Translations under genes and position numbers: made by a program | NCBI RefSeq assembly: GCF_019264355.1 | Contig: NZ_JAHVAH010000001.1 | Span: forward strand, 728,001-792,000 | Reading direction: 5' to 3' | DNA length: 64,000 nucleotides | Source of the DNA: Sphingomicrobium clamense | GTDB taxonomy: Bacteria; Pseudomonadota; Alphaproteobacteria; Sphingomonadales; Sphingomonadaceae | Part shown: piece by piece, positions 7,582-17,881 of the stretch | Layout of the letters: every line of letters begins with the position of its first letter | Numbering within the stretch: the first letter of the stretch is position 1 | The notes under the pieces: model-generated | The model's input: the letters and a program-made list of their open reading frames with translations, nothing else | Database searches by the model: none | Told to the model about the DNA's origin: nothing

Positions 7582-8850
7582 TTATGCGGCTTCGAGAGCC
7601 GGTGCTTGTCGCTTGAGCATCGGCTGCGGCTTGAGCCGTGCGAGGCTGCGCCAGAGCCATTCGAGCGGGCCGTAATGGAAGCGTTCGAGCCATGGTTTCG
7701 ACCAGAGCAGGATCGCGATCCACATGCCGATCACGAAAATGTTGAGCGCGAACCGCTCATACTCGGCATATTGGTTGAGGCCGTAGCCGTAAAAGATCGT
7801 GGTCATCACGATCGACGTGCCCAGATAGTTGGTGAAGGCCATGCGCCCCGCAGCCGCGAGACGGGTGGCGAGCGCGCCATCCATCCCCTTCTTGGCGAAG
7901 AGGATGATCAGCGCCGCCCAGCCGACCGCACTGACGATCTGGAAGGGGCCGTTGGCGGTCATCGCGAGCGCCATCGCGCCAAACGAGAAGTCCGAGCTCA
8001 TGATGTAATAAGCGAGCAGCGCCGAACCGAGCGAGCCGATGCCAAGGCACCACATGGCGACCTTCTTGTAGCGCGCGCTTTCCCATGCGCCGGTCAGGAA
8101 GCCATTGCGGAACAGCCACATGCCGATGAGCATGATGCCGATCGACATGGGCAGGCCCTGCGCCGAGAAGCCGAGCATCTTCCAGCGATGCTCGTTGAAG
8201 CGCCAATCCATGATGCCGGCATAGTCGCCCTTGTGGCGCGCGATTTCTGCCGCGACGCCCGACGTGTCGGTGCCCATGAACACCTTCATGACCTGCATCT
8301 GCTCCATCAGATCGGCATATTCGTCGGCAGGCATCATCGAGGGGTTGCTCATCACCGCCATCAGGCCGCCCATCTGGACGAGGCCGAAGAGCGTCATGAT
8401 CGTGAGCAAGGCGATGCCCCAGTTTCGCAACACCTTCGCGCTATTCTTGCGCCAGAGGAACAGGAATAGGCCGCTCATCGCGTAAAGCGCGAGAATGTCG
8501 CCCCACCAGATGAACCAGTAGTGGATCATCCCGAAGGCGAAGAGCCACAGCATGCGGCTGTAATGGGTGAAGGCCGGGCTCTTTTCCTTGGCCATTGCGC
8601 GTTCGACCACGAGCAGCGCCGAGGCACCGAACAGGATCGAGAAGAGGCCGCGCATCTTGCCGTCGACCAGCACATAGTCGACGAACCAGGTGGCAAGGTT
8701 GATGCCACTATCGCCGCCATAGACGGTCGGGTTGAAATAGGCACCGAGCGGCAGCCCGAATGCGTAGATATTCATTGCCAGGATGCCCATCACCGCGACA
8801 CCGCGAACGATGTCGAGGGTCAGGATCCGGGTCCGTGTCGTGGTCGCCAT
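7582..8850 (-). CDS. DUF418 multi-pass membrane protein (copy 2)
   Basis: The 422-aa protein starts with the DUF418 signature RILTLDIVRGVAVMGILAMN, has eight or more hydrophobic segments, and contains the family motifs GDILALYAMSGLF and AAAGRMAFTNYLGTSI, with a C-terminal WLERFHYGPLEWLWRSL. DUF418/YeiB-type proteins are inner-membrane proteins of unknown function related to acyltransferase-3-like folds. It is a paralogue of the gene 34 bp upstream, with which it is probably co-transcribed. A strong terminator follows. Confidence 0.88.
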   Translation of the reverse strand: MATTTRTRILTLDIVRGVAVMGILAMNIYAFGLPLGAYFNPTVYGGDSGINLATWFVDYVLVDGKMRGLFSILFGASALLVVERAMAKEKSPAFTHYSRMLWLFAFGMIHYWFIWWGDILALYAMSGLFLFLWRKNSAKVLRNWGIALLTIMTLFGLVQMGGLMAVMSNPSMMPADEYADLMEQMQVMKVFMGTDTSGVAAEIARHKGDYAGIMDWRFNEHRWKMLGFSAQGLPMSIGIMLIGMWLFRNGFLTGAWESARYKKVAMWCLGIGSLGSALLAYYIMSSDFSFGAMALAMTANGPFQIVSAVGWAALIILFAKKGMDGALATRLAAAGRMAFTNYLGTSIVMTTIFYGYGLNQYAEYERFALNIFVIGMWIAILLWSKPWLERFHYGPLEWLWRSLARLKPQPMLKRQAPALEAA

Positions 8851-8884
8851 GGTGGCGTTCCCCCCCCTTGCTGAAATGTTTCCC

Positions 8885-10201
8885 CTATGACGCCACCGAC
8901 GCCGTCTTGCGCATCGGTTGGACCTGCCAGCGCGACAGCGAGCGCCAGACCCACTCTAGCGGGCCATAGCGGTAGCGGTCGAGCCACCATTTGCTGAACA
9001 GCAGCATGGCGAGCCACATGGCGGGTACAAAGTAGAGCCAGGCCGTGCCGCGGGTCAGTTCCCCGAACAGCCCGAAACCGAAGCCGAACATGATCGGCGT
9101 CATGATCAGCGTCATGCCGAGATAGTTGGTGAAGGCCATCCGCCCCGCCGCGGCGATGCGCGTCGAGAGCCAATTCATGCCGCCGCGCGACCACAGGATC
9201 AGGATCGCGGCATAGCCCATCGCCATCAGCGCCCGCGTCCATGGCGTCAGCGCGTTGCGCGCCATGCCGGCATACATGAAGTCGTAATTGCCCGAGACCA
9301 CCCAGGCAGCGACCGCGGCCGAATAGAGCGCCAGTGCGCCAAAGCCCCAGATCGCCCACTTGCGATAGGTGGCGTGCGATTCTTCGCCGGTCAGGAAGCC
9401 CGAGCGATAAAGCCCCATGCCGAGCAACATCAGCCCGAGCGTTTCGGGCAGCAGGAAGACCGAGACCATGAAAGGCTGGAACGGGTTGTTGGACAGCTGC
9501 GCCTGAAGGTGCGTCATCGGCGTTTGATGCTTGGCCTTGGCCTGCTCGAACACTTCGGGCGGGGGACCTCGGCGTTCGGGCTCGGCCTCGACCACCGCAT
9601 CGGGATCGGCGGTGGCGGCGGCATCGCCGTCGGTCGCTTCGGCGGCGGCTTCGGCTTCGGCAGCGGCTTCCTCGGCCGCCTCTGCCTCTTGCTGTTGCTG
9701 CTGCTGATACTGGCCGTAGGCCTGGCTCACCGGCATCGCGATATAAGCGATGAAGAGGAGGATGGCCGACCAGATGAAGAGCACCTTGACGCTGCGCTTC
9801 CACCACAGATAGGCGAGCGCGCCGATCATGGCGTAGTGCGAGAGGATGTCGCCCCACCACAGGATGTAATAATGGGCGAGGCCGATCACGAGCAGCCAGA
9901 AGATGCGCGGGTAATGGACGCGCCACCCGGCCTTGCCTGCCGCGACCGCGCGGTCGACGACCAGCAGCATCGAGGCGCCGAAGAGCATCGAGAAGAGCGC
10001 GCGCAGCTTGCCGTCGACGAGGATGAGGTTGGCAAGATACATGACCTTGTCTCCCAGCCCGTCGAAGCCCTGCAGGATCGGCTGGAAGTAGACGCCCTGC
10101 ATAAAAGACATGCCGATGATGTTGACCGAAAAGATGCCGAGCACGGCAAAGCCGCGGATCAGATCGAGGCTGACGATCCGGTCGGGTGATGTGGTGGCCA
10201 T
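8885..10201 (-). CDS. DUF418 multi-pass membrane protein (copy 1)
   Basis: The 438-aa protein shares the DUF418 layout with its downstream neighbour: RIVSLDLIRGFAVLGIFSVN at the start, GDILSHYAMIGALAYLWWK, AAAGRMAFTNYLGMTL and YRYGPLEWVWRSLSRW at the end. Between predicted membrane segments (about residues 160-215) it carries a low-complexity insert rich in Gln, Glu and Ala that the paralogue lacks. A GGGGGAGG ribosome-binding site precedes the ATG. Function is unknown. The gene is the first of a two-gene minus-strand unit. Confidence 0.88.
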   Translation of the reverse strand: MATTSPDRIVSLDLIRGFAVLGIFSVNIIGMSFMQGVYFQPILQGFDGLGDKVMYLANLILVDGKLRALFSMLFGASMLLVVDRAVAAGKAGWRVHYPRIFWLLVIGLAHYYILWWGDILSHYAMIGALAYLWWKRSVKVLFIWSAILLFIAYIAMPVSQAYGQYQQQQQQEAEAAEEAAAEAEAAAEATDGDAAATADPDAVVEAEPERRGPPPEVFEQAKAKHQTPMTHLQAQLSNNPFQPFMVSVFLLPETLGLMLLGMGLYRSGFLTGEESHATYRKWAIWGFGALALYSAAVAAWVVSGNYDFMYAGMARNALTPWTRALMAMGYAAILILWSRGGMNWLSTRIAAAGRMAFTNYLGMTLIMTPIMFGFGFGLFGELTRGTAWLYFVPAMWLAMLLFSKWWLDRYRYGPLEWVWRSLSRWQVQPMRKTASVAS

Positions 10202-10299
10202 GGGTCGCGTCCCTCCCCCAGAGTAGGTGTATTAGACGCGCATAACACTGAAACAGGGAAAGTAAAGATCGTTTCGACGGCAGGACGAACGGCGGAATG

Positions 10300-10974
10300 T
10301 CACAGCCAGGTGGTGATCTGCTCGAGCGGCTTCTTGATCGTGGCGTGGACGGGCACGGTGGCATCGTCGGTGGGCAGGCCTGCCACGATGATCATCACCG
10401 GCTTCTCGTCCGCGGGGCGACCGCAAATCTCGCGCAGGAAACCCATGGGCGAGGGCGTGTGGGTGAGGGTCGCCAGCCCGGCCTTGTGGAGTGCGGTCAG
10501 CAGCATGCCGCAGGCGATGCCGCAGCTTTCGGTGACGTAGTAATTCTGCTTCCTGTCGCCCAGTTCGATCCCGCCCTTGCGCTGGCCGAAGACGACGATG
10601 TGCCACGGCGCGACGTCGAGATAGGATTTGTCGTCGTCGGTGCCGATGGGGGCGAGCGCCTCGAGCCATTCCTGGCCCGCCTTGCCCGCATAGAACTCCT
10701 GCTCTTCCTTTTCCGCCGCTAGCCGGATGCGGTGCTTGATGTCGGGATCGGAGACGACGACGAAGTGCCACGGCTGGTGGTTTGCGCCGTTAGGCGCGGT
10801 GCCGGCGGCAAGGATCGCTTTCTCGATCACTTCGCGCGGCACGGGCTTGTCGGAGAACATGCGGCAGGAGCGACGCTCCTTGATTTCCTCGTAGAACTTT
10901 TGTGCGGCTGCAACTCTTTCCTCGTCGGAAAGATCGGGCAGGTCCGTGTAGGGGACCGAAGGCACATCCTTCAT
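10300..10974 (-). CDS. nitroreductase-fold FMN enzyme, iodotyrosine-deiodinase-like
   Basis: The 224-aa protein is a nitroreductase-superfamily flavoenzyme. The FMN-binding start RRSCRMFSDKPVPREVI, AAGTAPNGANHQPWHFVVV, and the C-terminal ATLTHTPSPMGFL are those of the iodotyrosine deiodinase (IYD) branch. Glu91, Tyr95 and Lys116 reproduce the spacing of the human IYD substrate-binding triad (Glu157, Tyr161, Lys182). Bacterial IYD homologues reductively dehalogenate halotyrosines in vitro; the native substrate here is unknown. The gene lies nine bases after bfr on the same strand, which suggests a shared iron-responsive transcript. Confidence 0.82.
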   Translation of the reverse strand: MKDVPSVPYTDLPDLSDEERVAAAQKFYEEIKERRSCRMFSDKPVPREVIEKAILAAGTAPNGANHQPWHFVVVSDPDIKHRIRLAAEKEEQEFYAGKAGQEWLEALAPIGTDDDKSYLDVAPWHIVVFGQRKGGIELGDRKQNYYVTESCGIACGMLLTALHKAGLATLTHTPSPMGFLREICGRPADEKPVMIIVAGLPTDDATVPVHATIKKPLEQITTWL

Positions 10975-10983
10975 GGGGCTCGA

Positions 10984-11466
10984 CTACTCCTCGTCGGCGG
11001 GCTTGGACTGGAGCTGGATGTAATTTTGCAGCCCCATCGATGCGATCATGTCGAGCTGGGTTTCGATCTCGTCGACATGATTCTCTTCGCTTTCGAGGAT
11101 TTCGGCGAAAAGGTTACGGCTGACATAGTCGCGGACTTCCTCGCAGTGCGCGATCGCGACGCGCAGCTGGTCGAGCGCTTCCATTTCGAGCGCGAGGTCG
11201 GCCTTGAGGACTTCCTCGACATTCTCGCCGATGCGCAGCTGGCCGATCGCCTGGAAGTTGGGGAGCCCGTCGAGCATCAGGATGCGCTCGGCAAGCTGGT
11301 CGGCATGCTTCATCTCGTCGATCGACTCTTCGCGCTCGTGCGCGGCGAGGCGGGCCATGCCCCAATTGTCGAGCATGCGGTAATGCAGCCAATACTGGTT
11401 GGTCGCGGTCAGCTCGTTACGAAGCGTTTCGTTGAGCAGTTCGATGACGCGCGCGTCGCCCTTCAT
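10984..11466 (-). CDS. bfr: bacterioferritin
   Basis: Bacterioferritin stores iron in a 24-mer with heme between subunits. I start at the second of two consecutive ATGs (160 aa), because GGAG is five bases from it and because numbering then matches E. coli Bfr exactly. On that numbering the ferroxidase ligands Glu18, Glu51 and His54 and the heme ligand Met52 (SIDEMKHAD) all fall at the canonical positions. A longer in-frame extension upstream has no conserved sequence. Downstream of bfd and upstream of the nitroreductase gene. Confidence 0.95.
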   Translation of the reverse strand: MKGDARVIELLNETLRNELTATNQYWLHYRMLDNWGMARLAAHEREESIDEMKHADQLAERILMLDGLPNFQAIGQLRIGENVEEVLKADLALEMEALDQLRVAIAHCEEVRDYVSRNLFAEILESEENHVDEIETQLDMIASMGLQNYIQLQSKPADEE

Positions 11467-11553
11467 CATGGTCTCCCTTTGGTGTGGGGACCTCATAAGC
11501 GTGCGACTCCGGCCAAGGCCAGTGAAAGCGACTCGCAATTAGGGAAGGGGGCT

Positions 11554-11751
11554 TTACGCAGCGCGAACGTCGCGCGGGGCGAGCAGCTTCTCGCGCTCCT
11601 CGGCGACGAGATCGTCGGCATGATCCTCACAGCTGCCGCAGTCGAACGTGCAACCCATCGAGCGATAGGCGGTCTCGGCATCCGGACACCCACGACGCGC
11701 CGCGGCGCGGATGTCACGCTCCCGAATCACATTACAGCTGCATACGATCAT
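11554..11751 (-). CDS. bfd: bacterioferritin-associated ferredoxin
   Basis: Bfd is a small [2Fe-2S] protein that reduces the bacterioferritin core to mobilise iron under iron limitation. The 65-aa product has cysteines 4, 6, 38 and 41, exactly the E. coli Bfd ligand positions (MIVCSCNVI and CTFDCGSC), plus two extra cysteines at 22 and 34. It is 87 bp upstream of bfr on the same strand. A Fur-type palindrome lies 18 bp before its start codon, which fits induction by iron starvation. Confidence 0.93.
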   Translation of the reverse strand: MIVCSCNVIRERDIRAAARRGCPDAETAYRSMGCTFDCGSCEDHADDLVAEEREKLLAPRDVRAA

Positions 11752-11769
11752 GGGCTGATTGTACGCTAA

Positions 11770-11784
11770 TGCGAATGATTTGCA
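11770..11784. promoter_or_regulatory. Fur-box-like palindrome upstream of bfd
   Basis: TGCGAATGATTTGCA is a 7-1-7 inverted repeat with one mismatched pair. It resembles the alphaproteobacterial Fur consensus (TGCAAAT..ATTTGCA type). It lies 18 bp upstream of the bfd ATG, where a bound repressor would block transcription. The purL stop is 20 bp further on, so the site is the only likely control region for bfd-bfr. Confidence 0.65.
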
Positions 11785-11804
11785 ATTAGAAAGTGTAGGA
11801 GCGG

Positions 11805-14024
<2,220 letters not shown>

Positions 14025-14053
14025 GAGGCACGCTCTAGAGGGCAATGGGGGAT

Positions 14054-14089
14054 AAAAAAAGCCCCCGCTGGCGTGATGCTGCGGGGGCT
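14054..14089 (-). terminator. intrinsic terminator of the small lipoprotein gene
   Basis: AGCCCCCGC (14060-14068) pairs with GCGGGGGCT (14081-14089), and on the minus strand a run of T follows (14054-14060). It lies 25 bases after the stop of the lipoprotein gene at 14115 and only 30 bases before the purL start, so the purL promoter must lie inside or beside this terminator. Confidence 0.85.
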
Positions 14090-14114
14090 GTGAAATTCAG
14101 TTCTTCGTCGGCGC

Positions 14115-14498
14115 TTACTTGCGGCAGGTCGCCCCGTTGAAGGTGACGCTGTCGCTGGTCGGCGAACCGGTCAGCGTGTTGTCGCCGCCATCGGTATAGG
14201 CTCCGCCATCGCCCTGGATGAGGGTGACGCCAGCCTCACCCTGCGGGGTGACGCGCGCACTCATCTGTTCGCCGGTCTTGATCCAGTCGATCACAAGCAG
14301 CAGGTTCGAGCCCGAGCAGCGATAATCGTCGCCGCCCACGCGCATCGGCACGGTCGCGGGATCGATCGGTTCGGCTTCGGCGAGTTCCTTTGCCTGCGGA
14401 TCGACGACGCCGCCGACCACTTCGGGTTCCTTCTGCGGCCCGCAGGCCGAAAGCGCGAGCGCCGCAAGCGCGGCAGGAGCAAAAATCTTGTAGGTCAT
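14115..14498 (-). CDS. small lipoprotein of unknown function
   Basis: The 127-aa protein has a lipoprotein signal ending in LSAC (Cys19). A negatively charged linker is followed by a small domain with two cysteines (YRCSGSN and GATCRK) that may form a disulfide. The C-terminal region resembles the short lysozyme-inhibitor-like (MliC-type) or membrane-bound domains found in Sphingomonadales lipoproteins, but I cannot assign it firmly. It is monocistronic: divergent from the gene at 14546 and closed by an intrinsic terminator. Confidence 0.7.
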   Translation of the reverse strand: MTYKIFAPAALAALALSACGPQKEPEVVGGVVDPQAKELAEAEPIDPATVPMRVGGDDYRCSGSNLLLVIDWIKTGEQMSARVTPQGEAGVTLIQGDGGAYTDGGDNTLTGSPTSDSVTFNGATCRK

Positions 14499-14545
14499 GA
14501 TGGGGGCGTCCTTTCGCTTTTGTGCAACGCAAGGTCAAGGGATGA

Positions 14546-14905
14546 TTGCGAGATTTCGACCAACTGCCTACACTCCGACGAATGCAGATTATCGGACCAG
14601 GACGCGGGCGCGGCGAAGGAATGCAGCGCATTCGCATCGGGGTGACGGGGCTCGCCTTCGTCTTCCTGCTGGTCCTGCTCGGCACCGCGATCGGCACCCA
14701 GCGCGCGGACCAGCCGGAGGTCGAGGACGATCTTTCCGTGTTCGTCGAAGAGGCTCCTTCCGAACCCGCAGAGCCGCTCGCCGAGCTCGGCGCGGCGCCC
14801 GGCCAGGCGTCGAGCGAGCCCGAGGCCGACGTCCCGCCCGATCCCTCGATCGACAGTGAGAGCGACGTCATCCTCGACGAACTGGCGAGGCCGTCGGGCG
14901 GCTGA
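14546..14905 (+). CDS. small single-pass membrane protein, unknown function
   Basis: The 119-aa protein has one transmembrane helix (about residues 29-48, IGVTGLAFVFLLVLLGTAIG) followed by a strongly acidic, Pro/Glu-rich tail. The TTG start at 14546 has AAGGGA about five bases upstream. ATGs at 14582 and 14621 are alternatives, the latter starting immediately before the helix. The stop overlaps the ATG of the next gene (TGATG), so the two are translationally coupled and may act together in the envelope. Confidence 0.6.
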   Translation: MRDFDQLPTLRRMQIIGPGRGRGEGMQRIRIGVTGLAFVFLLVLLGTAIGTQRADQPEVEDDLSVFVEEAPSEPAEPLAELGAAPGQASSEPEADVPPDPSIDSESDVILDELARPSGG

Positions 14906-15558
14906 TGCGAATGCTCGTCGGGCCTGTCGCCCTCCTCCTTAGCGCCTGCGCGCCCGCGCCCGAGGCGACGACCGCCGACAAGCCGGTGCTGGGACTGGTC
15001 ACCACCCTGCCGCTGATGTTCGCGCCGACCTTTTCGCTCGAGGGTGGGTCGCTGCTCGTGAGCGCGCTCGAGGAGCGTTACGAAGTGCGCGGGGTCGCGG
15101 CCACCGACGCGGACAGCCTCGCCGGGATCGACCAGCTGCTGATGGCGCACGCGCTGCCGCAGACGGCGGAAAATCTCGTCGCGCTCGACGAATGGGTGCG
15201 CGGCGGGGGCGAGGTCGTGCTGCTCGCCGATCCGCAGCTCGAATGGAATGTCGGACTGCCGCTCGGCCATCCGCAGGCACCGCCATATTATTTCGGCGAC
15301 ACCGGGCTGCTCGCCCATTGGGGGCTGTCGCTCGAAGGGCCCTTCGACGGCGAGGAGGTTGGCGGGGTCGCGGTGCGCGGCGCCGGTCGCCTGTCGAGCA
15401 ATAGTGAGAATTGCGCCATCGAGGCGGCCGGGCTGGCGGCGATGTGCAGCGTGGGCGAGGGGCGCGCCTTCGTCATCGCAGACGCCGACTTTCTCGACGC
15501 CGATCCCGAACAAGCCAACGTGCTAATCATGGACGCGCTCGAGCGGCTCGCGCGCTAA
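14905..15558 (+). CDS. GldG-like/ABC-auxiliary lipoprotein
   Basis: The 217-aa protein begins with a lipobox (LLLSAC, Cys15). The body resembles the ABC_transp_aux/GldG-type substrate-binding fold: an LGLVTTLPLMF start, then LIMAHALP-like text (LLMAHALPQTAENLVALDEW), VRGGGEVVLLADPQLEW, and a late VIADADFLD strand. Such domains usually accompany gliding- or uncharacterised ABC exporters; here no ABC ATPase is adjacent. It ends 328 bp before mraZ, so read-through into the dcw cluster is possible. Confidence 0.55.
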   Translation: MRMLVGPVALLLSACAPAPEATTADKPVLGLVTTLPLMFAPTFSLEGGSLLVSALEERYEVRGVAATDADSLAGIDQLLMAHALPQTAENLVALDEWVRGGGEVVLLADPQLEWNVGLPLGHPQAPPYYFGDTGLLAHWGLSLEGPFDGEEVGGVAVRGAGRLSSNSENCAIEAAGLAAMCSVGEGRAFVIADADFLDADPEQANVLIMDALERLAR

Positions 15559-15608
15559 TAACCCTTTAACCTCAAGGGACTCGGCACAAGTCCGGGATGC
15601 CCACAAAC

Positions 15609-15617
15609 TTATCCACA
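15609..15617 (+). promoter_or_regulatory. perfect DnaA box
   Basis: TTATCCACA matches the E. coli DnaA consensus exactly. Twelve bases further on (15621-15629) TTACCCACC matches 7 of 9 positions. Both precede the dcw cluster. DnaA is known to activate ftsZ and other division genes in Caulobacter, so a regulatory rather than replicative role is the simpler reading. Confidence 0.5.
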
Positions 15618-15690
15618 GGCTTACCCACCCATCGTTTCGGAGGGCATACCCATCCGATCCCGTCCAAGATTCCGCCTATTTCCGCGAAAA

Positions 15691-15730
15691 CCCATTGAAA
15701 CCCATGAAATGGCATGAAAACCCATTGTAT
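15691..15730 (-). promoter_or_regulatory. MraZ-binding repeats (10-bp spaced TGGG boxes)
   Basis: On the plus strand CCCAT recurs at 15691, 15701 and 15721, with a degenerate GGCAT unit at 15711: four units at an exact 10-bp period. On the minus strand this reads as TGGG direct repeats, the arrangement MraZ recognises upstream of its own gene in E. coli. The array lies about 155 bp before the mraZ start and probably mediates autorepression of the dcw operon. Confidence 0.7.
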
Positions 15731-15885
15731 CCCTGTCTGACATAGGTTACTCACAATGAAATGGAGCGCGGGGGCATCCCCCCGAGTCGGGACGAATCTT
15801 CAAGGCCGAGCGAAGGGAAGCGCACAGGCCATTGGGAAGATGGGATTTTTCGCCACCGCGCACGTGAGGTGGGCTGAAACGAACC

Positions 15886-16377
15886 GTGACGCTAGAGCAT
15901 CTATTTCAGGGAAGCGCGCTCAACGCGGTAGACGCGAAGGGTCGCGTCTCTGTGCCCGCTTTCCTGCGCTCGGTGATCGAACGGCGCGGCGATGCCCGCA
16001 CCATCGTCCTCGCCAAGAACGCGATCTTCCCCTGTCTCGACGCCTATGACCCGGCCTACGCCGCGCTGAAGCATAGCAAGATGGAGCGCCGCGCGGAGAA
16101 GAACGAGACCGCGATCGGCTCCGACCTCGATTACATGCAGGCCAATCTGATGGCCTTCGCCGCCACCGAAGAAGTGCCCTACGACAAGTCGGGGCGCATC
16201 GTGCTGCCGCCGATGATGCGCATGAAGGGCAAGATCGAGGAGCTCGCATTGTTCCTTGGCACCGGCGAGACCTTCCAGGTCTGGAACCCCGAACTCTTCC
16301 TCGCCGAGGAGCGCATCCCCGAGGATCTCAAGGACATCGCCCGCTATCGTCTCAACGAGCGGGGGATTACGCTATGA
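15886..16377 (+). CDS. mraZ: transcriptional regulator MraZ
   Basis: MraZ is a conserved DNA-binding protein that controls the dcw operon. The 163-aa product has the two AbrB-like halves: [21 protein letters not shown] at the N terminus and [19 protein letters not shown] in the second half, each with the DxxGR signature. The GTG at 15886 is the best start; the Shine-Dalgarno is weak. Its stop overlaps the rsmH start (ATGA), as is usual for mraZ-rsmH. Confidence 0.93.
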   Translation: MTLEHLFQGSALNAVDAKGRVSVPAFLRSVIERRGDARTIVLAKNAIFPCLDAYDPAYAALKHSKMERRAEKNETAIGSDLDYMQANLMAFAATEEVPYDKSGRIVLPPMMRMKGKIEELALFLGTGETFQVWNPELFLAEERIPEDLKDIARYRLNERGITL

Positions 16378-17336
16378 GCGCGTCCATCGTTCCCCCCACC
16401 AGCGATCATATTCCTGTGCTGATCGATGAGGTGGTGGACGCGCTCGCTATTTCCGAAGACGACGTGATCGTCGACGGCACATTCGGGGCCGGCGGTTATA
16501 CGTCGGCAATCTTTTCAGCGGGGGCGGGGCGCGTGATCGGCTTCGATCGCGATCCGGACGCGGTGCGCGCCGGGCCGGCACGCGTCCCCCATGCTGGGCT
16601 GACCCTCATCGAGGCACCTTTCTCGACCATGGATGACGAGCTCGAAGCGCGTGACCTCGCTCCGGTCGACGGGGTGGTGCTCGATATCGGCGTCTCCTCG
16701 ATGCAGCTCGACCAGGCCGAGCGCGGCTTCTCCTTCCGCGAGGACGGACCGCTCGACATGCGCATGAGCCAGGCAGGCGAGACCGCCGCCGACTTCCTCA
16801 ACGAAGCGCCCGAGGCCGAGATTGCCCGCGTCATCAAGACCTATGGCGAAGAGCCGCGCGCCCGCCGCGTCGCCGCCGCCATCGTCAAGGCGCGCCCGCT
16901 CACGCGGACCAGCGAGTTGGCCGACGTGGTGCGCGGGGCGCTTGGCTACCACAGGGGCATGAAGACCGATCCGTCGACCAAGACGTTCCAGGCGATCCGC
17001 ATCCATCTCAACGCCGAGCTCGACGAGCTTGAGGCAGGGCTGCGCGCGGCCGAAAAAGTCTTGAAGCCCGGCGGGCGCCTCGCGGTCGTGACCTTTCATT
17101 CGCTCGAGGATCGCATCGTCAAGCGCTTCCTGCGCGACCGGTCGGGCAATCGCCCGGGCACGTCGCGCCACCTTCCCGAGCGTCATGACGGTCCCGAGCC
17201 GACCTTCGAAAATGTCTCCAAGCCGGTATCGCCCAGCGAGGCCGAGCTTGCCCGTAACCCGCGCGCGCGTTCGGCGCGCCTCCGCATGGGAGTGCGCACC
17301 GCGGCGCCCGCGTGGGACCAGGAGATGGCGGCATGA
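16374..17336 (+). CDS. rsmH: 16S rRNA (cytosine-1402-N4)-methyltransferase
   Basis: RsmH methylates C1402 in the ribosomal P site using SAM. The 320-aa protein starts with [13 protein letters not shown], contains the SAM motif [33 protein letters not shown] and the C-terminal [15 protein letters not shown]. Length and motifs match the family. It overlaps mraZ by ATGA and its own stop overlaps the ftsL ATG. Confidence 0.96.
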   Translation: MSASIVPPTSDHIPVLIDEVVDALAISEDDVIVDGTFGAGGYTSAIFSAGAGRVIGFDRDPDAVRAGPARVPHAGLTLIEAPFSTMDDELEARDLAPVDGVVLDIGVSSMQLDQAERGFSFREDGPLDMRMSQAGETAADFLNEAPEAEIARVIKTYGEEPRARRVAAAIVKARPLTRTSELADVVRGALGYHRGMKTDPSTKTFQAIRIHLNAELDELEAGLRAAEKVLKPGGRLAVVTFHSLEDRIVKRFLRDRSGNRPGTSRHLPERHDGPEPTFENVSKPVSPSEAELARNPRARSARLRMGVRTAAPAWDQEMAA

Positions 17337-17881
17337 GCGCGCGTACCCGCAGCTTCCGCCCGATCATTCTCGCGGCCCTCGTGCTGGTCGCGAGCCTGTC
17401 CTGCTACCTCATCTCGCTGCGCGTCGCCTCCGAACGCGCGGCGCTGGAAGGGGTCGAACGCGACATCGCCATGGTCACCCGCGACATCCGCACGCTCGAG
17501 ACCGAAATCGGCACGCGTGGACGCCTCGCGCAGCTCGAGCGCTGGAATGCGCGCTTCCTGCGGCTCAGCGCGCCGCGCGCCGACCAGTTCGTCGACACCG
17601 GCTTCCACCTCGCCAACCTCGTGACGCCGCAAGAGCAGCCCGCGCTCGAAGCGCCGGTGGTGCTGGCCTCGGCCGATGCGCCCGCGCGCGAAGACGTGAT
17701 CGAAACGCCCGCGACCAAGCCGGCGGCCGAGATGCTGCAGCTGGCCTCGCTCGAGCGCACCGTCGCGCCCAAGCCGGCGGCAAAACCAGCCAAGCCGGTC
17801 GTCGACAGCCTCGCACCGCAAGGCGGCGACGATGACGTGCGCGATCCGCTCGCTCCAATCGAGGTCGGCGCCTCCCGATGA
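17333..17881 (+). CDS. ftsL: cell division protein FtsL-like
   Basis: The 182-aa protein sits in the ftsL position between rsmH and ftsI. It has one transmembrane helix (about residues 8-28), then a heptad-like coiled coil ([20 protein letters not shown]). FtsL forms the FtsQLB complex that activates FtsWI. The C-terminal ~90 residues are an Ala/Pro/Lys-rich disordered extension, so the protein is longer than typical FtsL (100-120 aa). I start at the ATG at 17333 that overlaps the rsmH stop. Identification rests on position and topology more than sequence. Confidence 0.8.
   Translation: MSARTRSFRPIILAALVLVASLSCYLISLRVASERAALEGVERDIAMVTRDIRTLETEIGTRGRLAQLERWNARFLRLSAPRADQFVDTGFHLANLVTPQEQPALEAPVVLASADAPAREDVIETPATKPAAEMLQLASLERTVAPKPAAKPAKPVVDSLAPQGGDDDVRDPLAPIEVGASR

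Larger units (their letters stand above)
15578..15798. promoter_or_regulatory. mraZ/dcw upstream control region with four GANTC sites
   Basis: The 327-bp stretch from 15559 to 15885 has no convincing gene. It holds GANTC (CcrM-type methylation) sites at 15578-15582, 15668-15672, 15784-15788 and 15794-15798, a DnaA box and a set of MraZ-type repeats (listed separately). A weak CCCTT/AAGGG hairpin just after the 15558 stop has no T tract. I could not settle on a -35/-10 pair. Confidence 0.5.

Noticed and set aside
14497-14859. 120-aa plus frame overlapping the small membrane protein gene
   Set aside because: Arg/Ala-rich shadow; the 14546 frame has a transmembrane helix and couples to the next gene.
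15572-15754. 60-aa minus ORF upstream of mraZ
   Set aside because: It is a translation of the MraZ repeats (FMPFHGFQWVF), explained by the 10-bp periodic DNA.
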